A stretch of 64,000 nt of DNA from Nansenia antarctica (Eukaryota; Chordata; Actinopteri; Argentiniformes; Microstomatidae): assembly GCA_963989245.1 (NCBI GenBank), contig OZ022342.1, positions 45,291,048 through 45,355,047 of the forward strand. The letters run 5' to 3'. Position 1 is the first letter of the stretch. The number at the start of each line of letters is the position of its first letter. The position numbers and the translations under genes are program-made. The notes under the pieces are model-generated. The model saw only the letters and a list, made by a program, of their open reading frames with translations. It was not told the DNA's origin and did no database searches. Shown here in pieces: positions 13,534 through 26,030 of the stretch.

Positions 13534-16052
13534 CCTAGAATGTCTGGTTTAAACCTTAGAATGTCTGGTTTAAACCTTAGAATGTCTGGTTTGAACCTTA
13601 GAATGTCTGGTTTGAACATTAGAATGTCTGGTTTAAACCTTAGAATGTCTGGTTTAAACCTTAGAATGTCTGGTTTGAACCTTAGAATGTCTGGTTTGAA
13701 CATTAGAATGTCTGGTTTAAATCTTAGAATGTCTGGTTTAAACCGTAGAATGTCTGGTTTAAATCTTAGAATGTCTGGTTTAAACCTTAGAATGTCTGGT
13801 TTAAATCTTAGAATGTCTGGTTTAAACCTTAGAATGTCTGGTTTGAATCTTAGAATGTCTGGTTTAAACCTTTGAATGTCTGGTTTGAATCTTAGAATGT
13901 CTGGTTTAAACCTTAGAATGTCTGGTTTAAACCTTAGAATGTCTGGTTTAAATCTTAGAATGTCTGGTTTAAACCTTAGAATGTCTGGTTTGAACCTTAG
14001 AATGTCTGGTTTGAATCTTAGAATGTCTGGTTTAAACCTTAGAATGTCTGATTTGTACATTAGAATGTCTGGTTTAAACCTTAGAATGTCTGGTTTAAAT
14101 CTTAGAATGTCTGGTTTAAACCTTAGAATGTCTGGTTTAAACCTTAGAATGTCTGGTTTGAACCTTAGAATGTCTGGTTTGAACATTAGAATGTCTGGTT
14201 TAAATCTTAGAATGTCTGGTTTAAACCTTAGAATGTCTGGTTTGAATCTTAGAATGTCTGGTTTAAACCTTAGAATGTCTGGTTTGAATCTTAGAATGTC
14301 TGGTTTAAACCTTAGAATGTCTGGTTTAAACCTTAGAATGTCTGGTTTAAATCTTAGAATGTCTGGTTTAAACCTTAGAATGTCTGGTTTGAACCTTAGA
14401 ATGTCTGGTTTAAATCTTAGAATGTCTGGTTTAAACCTTAGAATGTCTGGTTTAAATCTTAGAATGTCTGTTTTAAACCTTAGAATGTCTGGTTTAAACC
14501 TTAGAATGTCTGGTTTAAACCTTAGAATGTCTGGTTTGAACCTTAGAATGTCTGGTTTGAACATTAGAATGTCTGGTTTAAACCTTAGAATGTCTGTTTT
14601 AAACCTTAGAATGTCTGGTTTAAACCTTAGAATGTCTGGTTTAAACCTTAGAATGTCTGGTTTGAACCTTAGAATGTCTGGTTTGAACATTAGAATGTCT
14701 GGTTTAAACCTTAGAATGTCTGGTTTAAACCTTAGAATGTCTGGTTTGAACCTTAGAATGTCTGGTTTGAACATTAGAATGTCTGGTTTAAATCTTAGAA
14801 TGTCTGGTTTAAACCTTAGAATGTCTGGTTTAAATCTTAGAATGTCTGGTTTAAACCTTAGAATGTCTGGTTTAAATCTTAGAATGTCTGGTTTAAACCT
14901 TAGAATGTCTGGTTTGAATCTTAGAATGTCTGGTTTAAACCTTAGAATGTCTGGTTTGAATCTTAGAATGTCTGGTTTAAACCTTAGAATGTCTGGTTTA
15001 AACCTTAGAATGTCTGGTTTAAATCTTAGAATGTCTGGTTTAAACCTTAGAATGTCTGGTTTGAACCTTAGAATGTCTGGTTTGAATCTTAGAATGTCTG
15101 GTTTAAACCTTAGAATGTCTGATTTGAACATTAGAATGTCTGGTTTAAACCTTAGAATGTCTGGTTTAAATCTTAGAATGTCTGGTTTAAACCTTAGAAT
15201 GTCTGGTTTAAACCTTAGAATGTCTGGTTTGAACCTTAGAATGTCTGGTTTGAACATTAGAATGTCTGGTTTAAATCTTAGAATGTCTGGTTTAAACCTT
15301 AGAATGTCTGGTTTGAATCTTAGAATGTCTGGTTTAAACCTTAGAATGTCTGGTTTGAATCTTAGAATGTCTGGTTTAAACCTTAGAATGTCTGGTTTAA
15401 ATCTTAGAATGTCTGGTTTAAACCTTAGAATGTCTGGTTTAAACCTTAGAATGTCTGGTTTGAACCTTAGAATTTCAGGTTTGAACATTAGAATGTCTGG
15501 TTTAAATCTTAGAATGTCTGGTTTAAACCTTAGAATGTCTGGTTTAAATCTGAGAATGTCTGGTTTAAACCTTAGAATGTCTGGTTTGAACATTAGAATG
15601 TCTGGTTTAAACCTTAGAATGTCTGGTTTAAACCTTAGAATGTCTTGTTTGAACCTTAGAATGTCTGGTTTGAATCTTAGAATGTCTGGTTTAAACCTTA
15701 GAATGTCTGGTTTGAACATTAGAATGTCTGGTTTAAACCTTAGAATGTCTGGTTTGAATCTTAGAATGTCTGGTTTAAACCTTAGAATGTCTGGTTTAAA
15801 TCTTAGAATGTCTGGTTTAAACCTTAGAATGTCTGGTTTGGACCTTAGAATGGCTGGTTTGAATCTTAGAATGTCTGGTTTAAACCTTAGAATGTCTGGT
15901 TTGAACATTAGAATGTCTGGTTTAAACCTTAGAATGTCTGGTTTAAATCTTAGCATGTCTGGTTTAAACCTTAGAATGTCTGGTTTAAACCTTAGAATGT
16001 CTGGTTTAAACCTTAGAATGTCTGGTTTAAATCTTAGAATGTCTGGTTTAAA
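13534..16052. repeat. HOR unit B2, 2,519 bp, contains A-family markers
   Basis: Starts at the second AACCTAG and is 120 monomers minus one base. Its first ~1.9 kb match B1; its end carries A-family markers (CTTAGAATTTCAGG at 15,466, TCTTGTTTG near 15,643, GGACC/GGCTGG near 15,840, AGCATG near 15,953). It is therefore a chimera of the two families. Confidence 0.9.
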
Positions 16053-16567
16053 CCTAGAATGTCTGGTTTAAACCTTAGAATGTCTGGTTTAAACCTTAGA
16101 ATGTCTGGTTTGAACCTTAGAATGTCTGGTTTGAACATTAGAATGTCTGGTTTAAACCTTAGAATGTCTGGTTTAAACCTTAGAATGTCTGGTTTGAACC
16201 TTAGAATGTCTGGTTTGAACATTAGAATGTCTGGTTTAAATCTTAGAATGTCTGGTTTAAACCGTAGAATGTCTGGTTTAAATCTTAGAATGTCTGGTTT
16301 AAACCTTAGAATGTCTGGTTTAAATCTTAGAATGTCTGGTTTAAACCTTAGAATGTCTGGTTTGAATCTTAGAATGTCTGGTTTAAACCTTTGAATGTCT
16401 GGTTTGAATCTTAGAATGTCTGGTTTAAACCTTAGAATGTCTGGTTTAAACCTTAGAATGTCTGGTTTAAATCTTAGAATGTCTGGTTTAAACCTTAGAA
16501 TGTCTGGTTTGAACCTTAGAATGTCTGGTTTGAATCTTAGAATGTCTGGTTTAAACCTTAGAATGTC
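16053..16567. repeat. Third, truncated B-family unit
   Basis: Begins with the third AACCTAG and repeats AACCGTAG (near 16,262) and TTTGAATG (TGA at 16,392-16,394) at B-family spacing. It runs into the 4,977-bp duplication, whose left edge lies between 16,392 and 16,568 because the TGA marker has no partner about 4,976 bp downstream while the next marker does. Confidence 0.85.
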
Positions 16568-19500
16568 TGATTTGTACATTAGAATGTCTGGTTTAAACCT
16601 TAGAATGTCTGGTTTAAATCTTAGAATGTCTGGTTTAAACCTTAGAATGTCTGGTTTAAACCTTAGAATGTCTGGTTTGAACCTTAGAATGTCTGGTTTG
16701 AACATTAGAATGTCTGGTTTAAATCTTAGAATGTCTGGTTTAAACCTTAGAATGTCTGGTTTGAATCTTAGAATGTCTGGTTTAAACCTTAGAATGTCTG
16801 GTTTGAATCTTAGAATGTCTGGTTTAAACCTTAGAATGTCTGGTTTAAACCTTAGAATGTCTGGTTTAAATCTTAGAATGTCTGGTTTAAACCTTAGAAT
16901 GTCTGGTTTGAACCTTAGAATGTCTGGTTTGAATCTTAGAATGTCTGGTTTAAACCTTAGAATGTCTGGTTTGAACCTTAGAATGTCTGGTTTAAACCTT
17001 AGAATGTCTGGTTTAAATCTTAGAATGTCTGGTTTAAACCTTAGAATGTCTGGTTTAAACCTTAGAATGTCTGGTTTGAACCTTAGAATGTCTGGTTTAA
17101 ACCTTAGAATGTCTGGTTTAAATCTTAGAATGTCTGGTTTAAACCTTAGAATGTCTGGTTTAAACCTTAGAATGTCTGGTTTGAACCTTAGAATGTCTGG
17201 TTTGAACATTAGAATGTCTGGTTTAAATCTTAGAATGTCTGGTTTGAATCTTAGAATGTCTGGTTTAAATCTTAGAATGTCTGGTTTAAACCTTAGAATG
17301 TCTGGTTTAAATCTTAGAATGTCTGGTTTAAACCTTAGAATGTCTGGTTTGAACCTTAGAATGTCTGGTTTGAACCTTAGAATGTCTGGTTTGAATCTTA
17401 GAATGTCTGGTTTAAACCTTAGAATGTCTGGTTTGAATCTTAGAATGTCTGGTTTAAACCTTAGAATGTCTGGTTTAAACCTTAGAATGTCTGGTTTAAA
17501 TCTTAGAATGTCTGGTTTAAACCTTAGAATGTCTGGTTTGAACCTTAGAATGTCTGGTTTGAATCTTAGAATGTCTGGTTTAAACCTTAGAATGTCTGGT
17601 TTGAACCTTAGAATGTCTGGTTTAAACCTTAGAATGTCTGGTTTAAATCTTAGAATGTCTGGTTTAAACCTTAGAATGTCTGGTTTGAATCTTAGAATGT
17701 CTGGTTTAAATATTAGAATGTCTGGTTTGAATCTTAGAATGTCTGGTTTAAATCTTAGAATGTCTGGTTTAAACCTTAGAATGTCTGGTTAAACCTTAGA
17801 ATGTCTGGTTTAAACCTTAGAATGTCTGGTTTGAACCTTAGAATGTCTGGTTTGAACATTAGAATGTCTGGTTTAAATCTTAGAATGTCTGGTTTGAATC
17901 TTAGAATGTCTGGTTTAAATCTTAGAATGTCTGGTTTAAACCTTAGAATGTCTGGTTTAAATCTTAGAATGTCTGGTATAAACCTTAGAATGTCTGGTTT
18001 AAACCTTAGAATGTCTGGTTTGAATCTTAGAATGTCTGGTTTAAACCTTAGAATGTCTGGTTTAAACCTTAGAATGTCTGGTTTAAATCTTAGAATGTCT
18101 GGTTTAAACCTTAGAATGTCTGGTTTGAACCTTAGAATGTCTGGTTTGAATCTTAGAATGTCTGGTTTAAACCTTAGAATGTCTGGTTTGAACCTTAGAA
18201 TGTCTGGTTTAAACCTTAGAATGTCTGGTTTAAATCTTAGAATGTCTGGTTTAAACCTTAGAATGTCTGGTTTGAATCTTAGAATGTCTGGTTTAAATAT
18301 TAGAATGTCTGGTTTGAATCTTAGAATGTCTGGTTTAAATCTTAGAATGTCTGGTTTAAACCTTAGAATGTCTGGTTTGAACCTTAGAATGTCTGGTTTG
18401 AACCTTAGAATGTCTGGTTTGAACCTTAGAATGTCTGGTTTGAACATTAGAATGTCTGGTTTAAATCTTAGAATGTCTGGTTTGAATCTTAGAATGTCTG
18501 GTTTAAATCTTAGAATGTCTGGTTTAAACCTTAGAATGTCTGGTTTAAATCTTAGAATGTCTGGTTTAAACCTTAGAATGTCTGGTTTGAACCTTAGAAT
18601 GTCTGGTTTGAACCTTAGAATGTCTGGTTTGAATCTTAGAATGTCTGGTTTAAACCTTAGAATGTCTGGTTTGAATCTTAGAATGTCTGGTTTAAACCTT
18701 AGAATGTCTGGTTTAAACCTTAGAATGTCTGGTTTAAATCTTAGAATGTCTGGTTTAAACCTTAGAATGTCTGGTTTGAACCTTAGAATGTCTGGTTTGA
18801 ATCTTAGAATGTCTGGTTTAAACCTTAGAATGTCTGGTTTGAACCTTAGAATGTCTGGTTTAAACCTTAGAATGTCTGGTTTAAATCTTAGAATGTCTGG
18901 TTTAAACCTTAGAATGTCTGGTTTGAATCTTAGAATGTCTGGTTTAAATATTAGAATGTCTGGTTTGAATCTTAGAATGTCTGGTTTAAATCTTAGAATG
19001 TCTGGTTTAAACCTTAGAATGTCTGGTTTGAACCTTAGAATGTCTGGTTTGAACCTTAGAATGTCTGGTTTGAATCTTAGAATGTCTGGTTTAAACCTTA
19101 GAATGTCTGGTTTAAATCTTAGAATGTCTGGTTTGAATCTTAGAATGTCTGGTTTAAATCTTAGAATGTCTGGTTTAAACCTTAGAATGTCTGGTTTGAA
19201 CCTTAGAATGTCTGGTTTGAACCTTAGAATGTCTGGTTTGAATCTTAGAATGTCTGGTTTAAACCTTAGAATGTCTGGTTTGAATCTTAGAATGTCTGGT
19301 TTAAACCTTAGAATGTCTGGTTTAAACCTTAGAATGTCTGGTTTGAATCTTAGAATGTCTGGTTTAAACCTTAGAATGTCTGGTTTAAATCTTAGAATGT
19401 CTGGTTTAAACCTTAGAATGTCTGGTTTGAACCTTAGAATGTCTGGTTTGAATCTTATAATGTCTGGTTTAAACCTTAGAATGTCTGGTTTGAACCTTAG

Positions 19501-21543
19501 AATGTCTGGTTTAAACTTTAGAATGTCTGGTTTAAATCTTAGAATGTCTGGTTTAAACCTTAGAATGTCTGGTTTGAACCTTAGAATGTCTGGTTTGAAC
19601 ATTAGAATGTCTGGTTTAAATCTAAGAATGTCTGGTTTGAATCTTAGAATGTCTGGTTTAAATCTTAGAATGTCTGGTTTGAATCTTAGAATGTCTGGTT
19701 TGAATCTTAGAATGTCTGGTTTAAACCTTAGAATGTCTGGTTTAAATCTTAGAATGTCTGGTTTGAATCTTAGAATGTCTGGTTTAAATCTTAGAATGTC
19801 TGGTTTAAACCTTGGAATGTCTGGTTTAAACCATAGAATGTCTGGTTTAAACCTTAGAATGTCTGGTTTGAATCTTAGAATGTCTGGTTTAAACCTTAGA
19901 ATGTCTGGTTTAAACCTTAGAATGTCTGGTTTAAATCTTAGAATGTCTGGTTTGAACCTTAGAATGTCTGGTTTGAATCTTAGAATGTCTGGTTACAACC
20001 TTAGAATGTCTGGTTTGAACCTTAGAATGTCTGGTTTGAACCTTAGAATGTCTGGTTTGAATCTTAGAATGTCTGGTTACAACCTTAGAATGTCTGGTTT
20101 GAACCTTAGAATGTCTGGTTTAAACCTAAGAATGTCTGGTTTAAATCTTAGAATGTCTGGTTTAAACCTTAGAATGTCTGGTTTAAACCTTATAATGTCT
20201 GGTTTAAACCTTAGCATGTCTGGTTTGAACCTTAGAATGTCTGGTTTGAACATTAGAATGTCTGGTTTAAATCTTAGAATGTCTGGTTTGAATCTTAGAA
20301 TGTCTGGTTTAAATCTTAGAATGTCTGGTTTGAATCTTAGAATGTCTGGTTTAAATCTTAGAATGTCTGGTTTAAACTTTAGAATGTCTGGTTTGAACCT
20401 TAGAATGTCTGGTTTGAACCTTAGAATGTCTGGTTTGAATCTTAGAATGTCTGGTTTAAACCTTAGAATGTCTGGTTTGAATCTTAGAATGTCTGGTTTA
20501 AACCTTAGAATGTCTGGTTTAAACCTTAGAATGTCTGGTTTAAACCTTAGAATGTCTGGTTTGAACCTTAGAATGTCTGGTTTGAATCTTAGAATGTCAG
20601 GTTTAAACCTTAGAATGTCTGGTTTGAATCTTAGAATGTCTGGTTTAAACCTTAGAATGTCTGGTTTAAACCTTAGAATGTCTGGTTTAAATCTTAGAAT
20701 GTCTGGTTTAAACCTTAGAATGTCTGGTTTGAATCTTAGAATGTCTGGTTTGAATCTTAGAATGTCTGGTTTAAACCTTAGAATGTCTGGTTTAAATCTT
20801 AGAATGTCTGGTTCAAACCTTAGAATGTCTGGTTTAAACCTTAGAATGTCTGGTTCAAACCTTAGAATGTCTGGTTTAAACCTTAGAATGTCTGGTTTAA
20901 ACCTTAGAATGTCTGGTTTAAATCTTAGAATGCCTGGTTTAAACCTTAGAATGTCTGGTTTAAATCTTAGAATGTCTGGTTTAAACCTTAGAATGTCTGG
21001 TTTAAACCTTAGAATGTCTGGTTTGAACCTTAGGATGTCTGGTTTGAACATTAGAATGTCTGGTTTAAACCTTAGAATGTCTGGTTTAAACCTTAGAATG
21101 TCTGGTTTGAACCTTAGAATGTCTGGTTTGAATCTTAGAATGTCTGGTTTAAACCTTAGAATGTCTGGTTTGAATCTTAGAATGTCTGGTTTAAACCTTA
21201 GAATGTCTGGTTTAAACCTTAGAATGTCTGGTTTGAATCTTAGAATGTCTGGTTTAAACCTTAGAATGTCTGGTTTAAACCTTAGAATGTCTGGTTTAAA
21301 TCTTAGAATGTCTGGTTTAAACCTTAGAATGTCTGGTTTGAACCTTAGAATGTCTGGTTTGAATCTTAGAATGTCTGGTTTAAACCTTAGAATGTCTGGT
21401 TTGAACCTTAGAATGTCTGGTTTAAACCTTAGAATGTCTGGTTTAAATCTTAGAATGTCTGGTTTAAACCTTAGAATGTCTGGTTTGAACCTTAGAATGT
21501 CTGGTTTGAATCTTAGAATGTCTGGTTTAAACCTTAGAATGTC
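16568..21543. repeat. Copy 1 of a ~4,977-bp tandem duplication
   Basis: Private variants here recur 4,976-4,977 bp downstream: TGATTTGTAC 16,568/21,544, TTTAAATATT 17,705/22,681, TGGTATA 17,974/22,951, TCTAAG 19,621/24,598, GTTCAAACC 20,811/25,788, TGCCTGG 20,931/25,908 and TAGGATG 21,031/26,008. The offset changes from 4,976 to 4,977 across 17,790, where this copy lost one T (GGTTAAACC), so that deletion arose after the duplication or was not copied. Confidence 0.94.
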
Positions 21544-24500
21544 TGATTTGTACATTAGAATGTCTGGTTTAAACCTTAGAATGTCTGGTTTAAATCTTAG
21601 AATGTCTGGTTTAAACCTTAGAATGTCTGGTTTAAACCTTAGAATGTCTGGTTTGAACCTTAGAATGTCTGGTTTGAACATTAGAATGTCTGGTTTAAAT
21701 CTTAGAATGTCTGGTTTAAACCTTAGAATGTCTGGTTTGAATCTTAGAATGTCTGGTTTAAACCTTAGAATGTCTGGTTTGAATCTTAGAATGTCTGGTT
21801 TAAACCTTAGAATGTCTGGTTTAAACCTTAGAATGTCTGGTTTAAATCTTAGAATGTCTGGTTTAAACCTTAGAATGTCTGGTTTGAACCTTAGAATGTC
21901 TGGTTTGAATCTTAGAATGTCTGGTTTAAACCTTAGAATGTCTGGTTTGAACCTTAGAATGTCTGGTTTAAACCTTAGAATGTCTGGTTTAAATCTTAGA
22001 ATGTCTGGTTTAAACCTTAGAATGTCTGGTTTAAACCTTAGAATGTCTGGTTTGAACCTTAGAATGTCTGGTTTAAACCTTAGAATGTCTGGTTTAAATC
22101 TTAGAATGTCTGGTTTAAACCTTAGAATGTCTGGTTTAAACCTTAGAATGTCTGGTTTGAACCTTAGAATGTCTGGTTTGAACATTAGAATGTCTGGTTT
22201 AAATCTTAGAATGTCTGGTTTGAATCTTAGAATGTCTGGTTTAAATCTTAGAATGTCTGGTTTAAACCTTAGAATGTCTGGTTTAAATCTTAGAATGTCT
22301 GGTTTAAACCTTAGAATGTCTGGTTTGAACCTTAGAATGTCTGGTTTGAACCTTAGAATGTCTGGTTTGAATCTTAGAATGTCTGGTTTAAACCTTAGAA
22401 TGTCTGGTTTGAATCTTAGAATGTCTGGTTTAAACCTTAGAATGTCTGGTTTAAACCTTAGAATGTCTGGTTTAAATCTTAGAATGTCTGGTTTAAACCT
22501 TAGAATGTCTGGTTTGAACCTTAGAATGTCTGGTTTGAATCTTAGAATGTCTGGTTTAAACCTTAGAATGTCTGGTTTGAACCTTAGAATGTCTGGTTTA
22601 AACCTTAGAATGTCTGGTTTAAATCTTAGAATGTCTGGTTTAAACCTTAGAATGTCTGGTTTGAATCTTAGAATGTCTGGTTTAAATATTAGAATGTCTG
22701 GTTTGAATCTTAGAATGTCTGGTTTAAATCTTAGAATGTCTGGTTTAAACCTTAGAATGTCTGGTTTGAACCTTAGAATGTCTGGTTTAAACCTTAGAAT
22801 GTCTGGTTTGAACCTTAGAATGTCTGGTTTGAACATTAGAATGTCTGGTTTAAATCTTAGAATGTCTGGTTTGAATCTTAGAATGTCTGGTTTAAATCTT
22901 AGAATGTCTGGTTTAAACCTTAGAATGTCTGGTTTAAATCTTAGAATGTCTGGTATAAACCTTAGAATGTCTGGTTTAAACCTTAGAATGTCTGGTTTGA
23001 ATCTTAGAATGTCTGGTTTAAACCTTAGAATGTCTGGTTTAAACCTTAGAATGTCTGGTTTAAATCTTAGAATGTCTGGTTTAAACCTTAGAATGTCTGG
23101 TTTGAACCTTAGAATGTCTGGTTTGAATCTTAGAATGTCTGGTTTAAACCTTAGAATGTCTGGTTTGAACCTTAGAATGTCTGGTTTAAACCTTAGAATG
23201 TCTGGTTTAAATCTTAGAATGTCTGGTTTAAACCTTAGAATGTCTGGTTTGAATCTTAGAATGTCTGGTTTAAATATTAGAATGTCTGGTTTGAATCTTA
23301 GAATGTCTGGTTTAAATCTTAGAATGTCTGGTTTAAACCTTAGAATGTCTGGTTTGAACCTTAGAATGTCTGGTTTGAACCTTAGAATGTCTGGTTTGAA
23401 CCTTAGAATGTCTGGTTTGAACATTAGAATGTCTGGTTTAAATCTTAGAATGTCTGGTTTGAATCTTAGAATGTCTGGTTTAAATCTTAGAATGTCTGGT
23501 TTAAACCTTAGAATGTCTGGTTTAAATCTTAGAATGTCTGGTTTAAACCTTAGAATGTCTGGTTTGAACCTTAGAATGTCTGGTTTGAACCTTAGAATGT
23601 CTGGTTTGAATCTTAGAATGTCTGGTTTAAACCTTAGAATGTCTGGTTTGAATCTTAGAATGTCTGGTTTAAACCTTAGAATGTCTGGTTTAAACCTTAG
23701 AATGTCTGGTTTAAATCTTAGAATGTCTGGTTTAAACCTTAGAATGTCTGGTTTGAACCTTAGAATGTCTGGTTTGAATCTTAGAATGTCTGGTTTAAAC
23801 CTTAGAATGTCTGGTTTGAACCTTAGAATGTCTGGTTTAAACCTTAGAATGTCTGGTTTAAATCTTAGAATGTCTGGTTTAAACCTTAGAATGTCTGGTT
23901 TGAATCTTAGAATGTCTGGTTTAAATATTAGAATGTCTGGTTTGAATCTTAGAATGTCTGGTTTAAATCTTAGAATGTCTGGTTTAAACCTTAGAATGTC
24001 TGGTTTGAACCTTAGAATGTCTGGTTTGAACCTTAGAATGTCTGGTTTGAATCTTAGAATGTCTGGTTTAAACCTTAGAATGTCTGGTTTAAATCTTAGA
24101 ATGTCTGGTTTGAATCTTAGAATGTCTGGTTTAAATCTTAGAATGTCTGGTTTAAACCTTAGAATGTCTGGTTTGAACCTTAGAATGTCTGGTTTGAACC
24201 TTAGAATGTCTGGTTTGAATCTTAGAATGTCTGGTTTAAACCTTAGAATGTCTGGTTTGAATCTTAGAATGTCTGGTTTAAACCTTAGAATGTCTGGTTT
24301 AAACCTTAGAATGTCTGGTTTGAATCTTAGAATGTCTGGTTTAAACCTTAGAATGTCTGGTTTAAATCTTAGAATGTCTGGTTTAAACCTTAGAATGTCT
24401 GGTTTGAACCTTAGAATGTCTGGTTTGAATCTTATAATGTCTGGTTTAAACCTTAGAATGTCTGGTTTGAACCTTAGAATGTCTGGTTTAAACTTTAGAA

Positions 24501-26030
24501 TGTCTGGTTTAAATCTTAGAATGTCTGGTTTAAACCTTAGAATGTCTGGTTTGAACCTTAGAATGTCTGGTTTGAACATTAGAATGTCTGGTTTAAATCT
24601 AAGAATGTCTGGTTTGAATCTTAGAATGTCTGGTTTAAATCTTAGAATGTCTGGTTTGAATCTTAGAATGTCTGGTTTGAATCTTAGAATGTCTGGTTTA
24701 AACCTTAGAATGTCTGGTTTAAATCTTAGAATGTCTGGTTTGAATCTTAGAATGTCTGGTTTAAATCTTAGAATGTCTGGTTTAAACCTTGGAATGTCTG
24801 GTTTAAACCATAGAATGTCTGGTTTAAACCTTAGAATGTCTGGTTTGAATCTTAGAATGTCTGGTTTAAACCTTAGAATGTCTGGTTTAAACCTTAGAAT
24901 GTCTGGTTTAAATCTTAGAATGTCTGGTTTGAACCTTAGAATGTCTGGTTTGAATCTTAGAATGTCTGGTTACAACCTTAGAATGTCTGGTTTGAACCTT
25001 AGAATGTCTGGTTTGAACCTTAGAATGTCTGGTTTGAATCTTAGAATGTCTGGTTACAACCTTAGAATGTCTGGTTTGAACCTTAGAATGTCTGGTTTAA
25101 ACCTAAGAATGTCTGGTTTAAATCTTAGAATGTCTGGTTTAAACCTTAGAATGTCTGGTTTAAACCTTATAATGTCTGGTTTAAACCTTAGCATGTCTGG
25201 TTTGAACCTTAGAATGTCTGGTTTGAACATTAGAATGTCTGGTTTAAATCTTAGAATGTCTGGTTTGAATCTTAGAATGTCTGGTTTAAATCTTAGAATG
25301 TCTGGTTTGAATCTTAGAATGTCTGGTTTAAATCTTAGAATGTCTGGTTTAAACTTTAGAATGTCTGGTTTGAACCTTAGAATGTCTGGTTTGAACCTTA
25401 GAATGTCTGGTTTGAATCTTAGAATGTCTGGTTTAAACCTTAGAATGTCTGGTTTGAATCTTAGAATGTCTGGTTTAAACCTTAGAATGTCTGGTTTAAA
25501 CCTTAGAATGTCTGGTTTAAACCTTAGAATGTCTGGTTTGAACCTTAGAATGTCTGGTTTGAATCTTAGAATGTCAGGTTTAAACCTTAGAATGTCTGGT
25601 TTGAATCTTAGAATGTCTGGTTTAAACCTTAGAATGTCTGGTTTAAACCTTAGAATGTCTGGTTTAAATCTTAGAATGTCTGGTTTAAACCTTAGAATGT
25701 CTGGTTTGAATCTTAGAATGTCTGGTTTGAATCTTAGAATGTCTGGTTTAAACCTTAGAATGTCTGGTTTAAATCTTAGAATGTCTGGTTCAAACCTTAG
25801 AATGTCTGGTTTAAACCTTAGAATGTCTGGTTCAAACCTTAGAATGTCTGGTTTAAACCTTAGAATGTCTGGTTTAAACCTTAGAATGTCTGGTTTAAAT
25901 CTTAGAATGCCTGGTTTAAACCTTAGAATGTCTGGTTTAAATCTTAGAATGTCTGGTTTAAACCTTAGAATGTCTGGTTTAAACCTTAGAATGTCTGGTT
26001 TGAACCTTAGGATGTCTGGTTTGAACATTA
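21544..26030. repeat. Copy 2 of the ~4,977-bp duplication, 3' truncated
   Basis: Colinear with the preceding copy through at least TAGGATG at 26,008. The next expected marker (TGATTTGTAC near 26,520) is absent, so this copy ends or is replaced between 26,008 and about 26,520. Confidence 0.92.
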
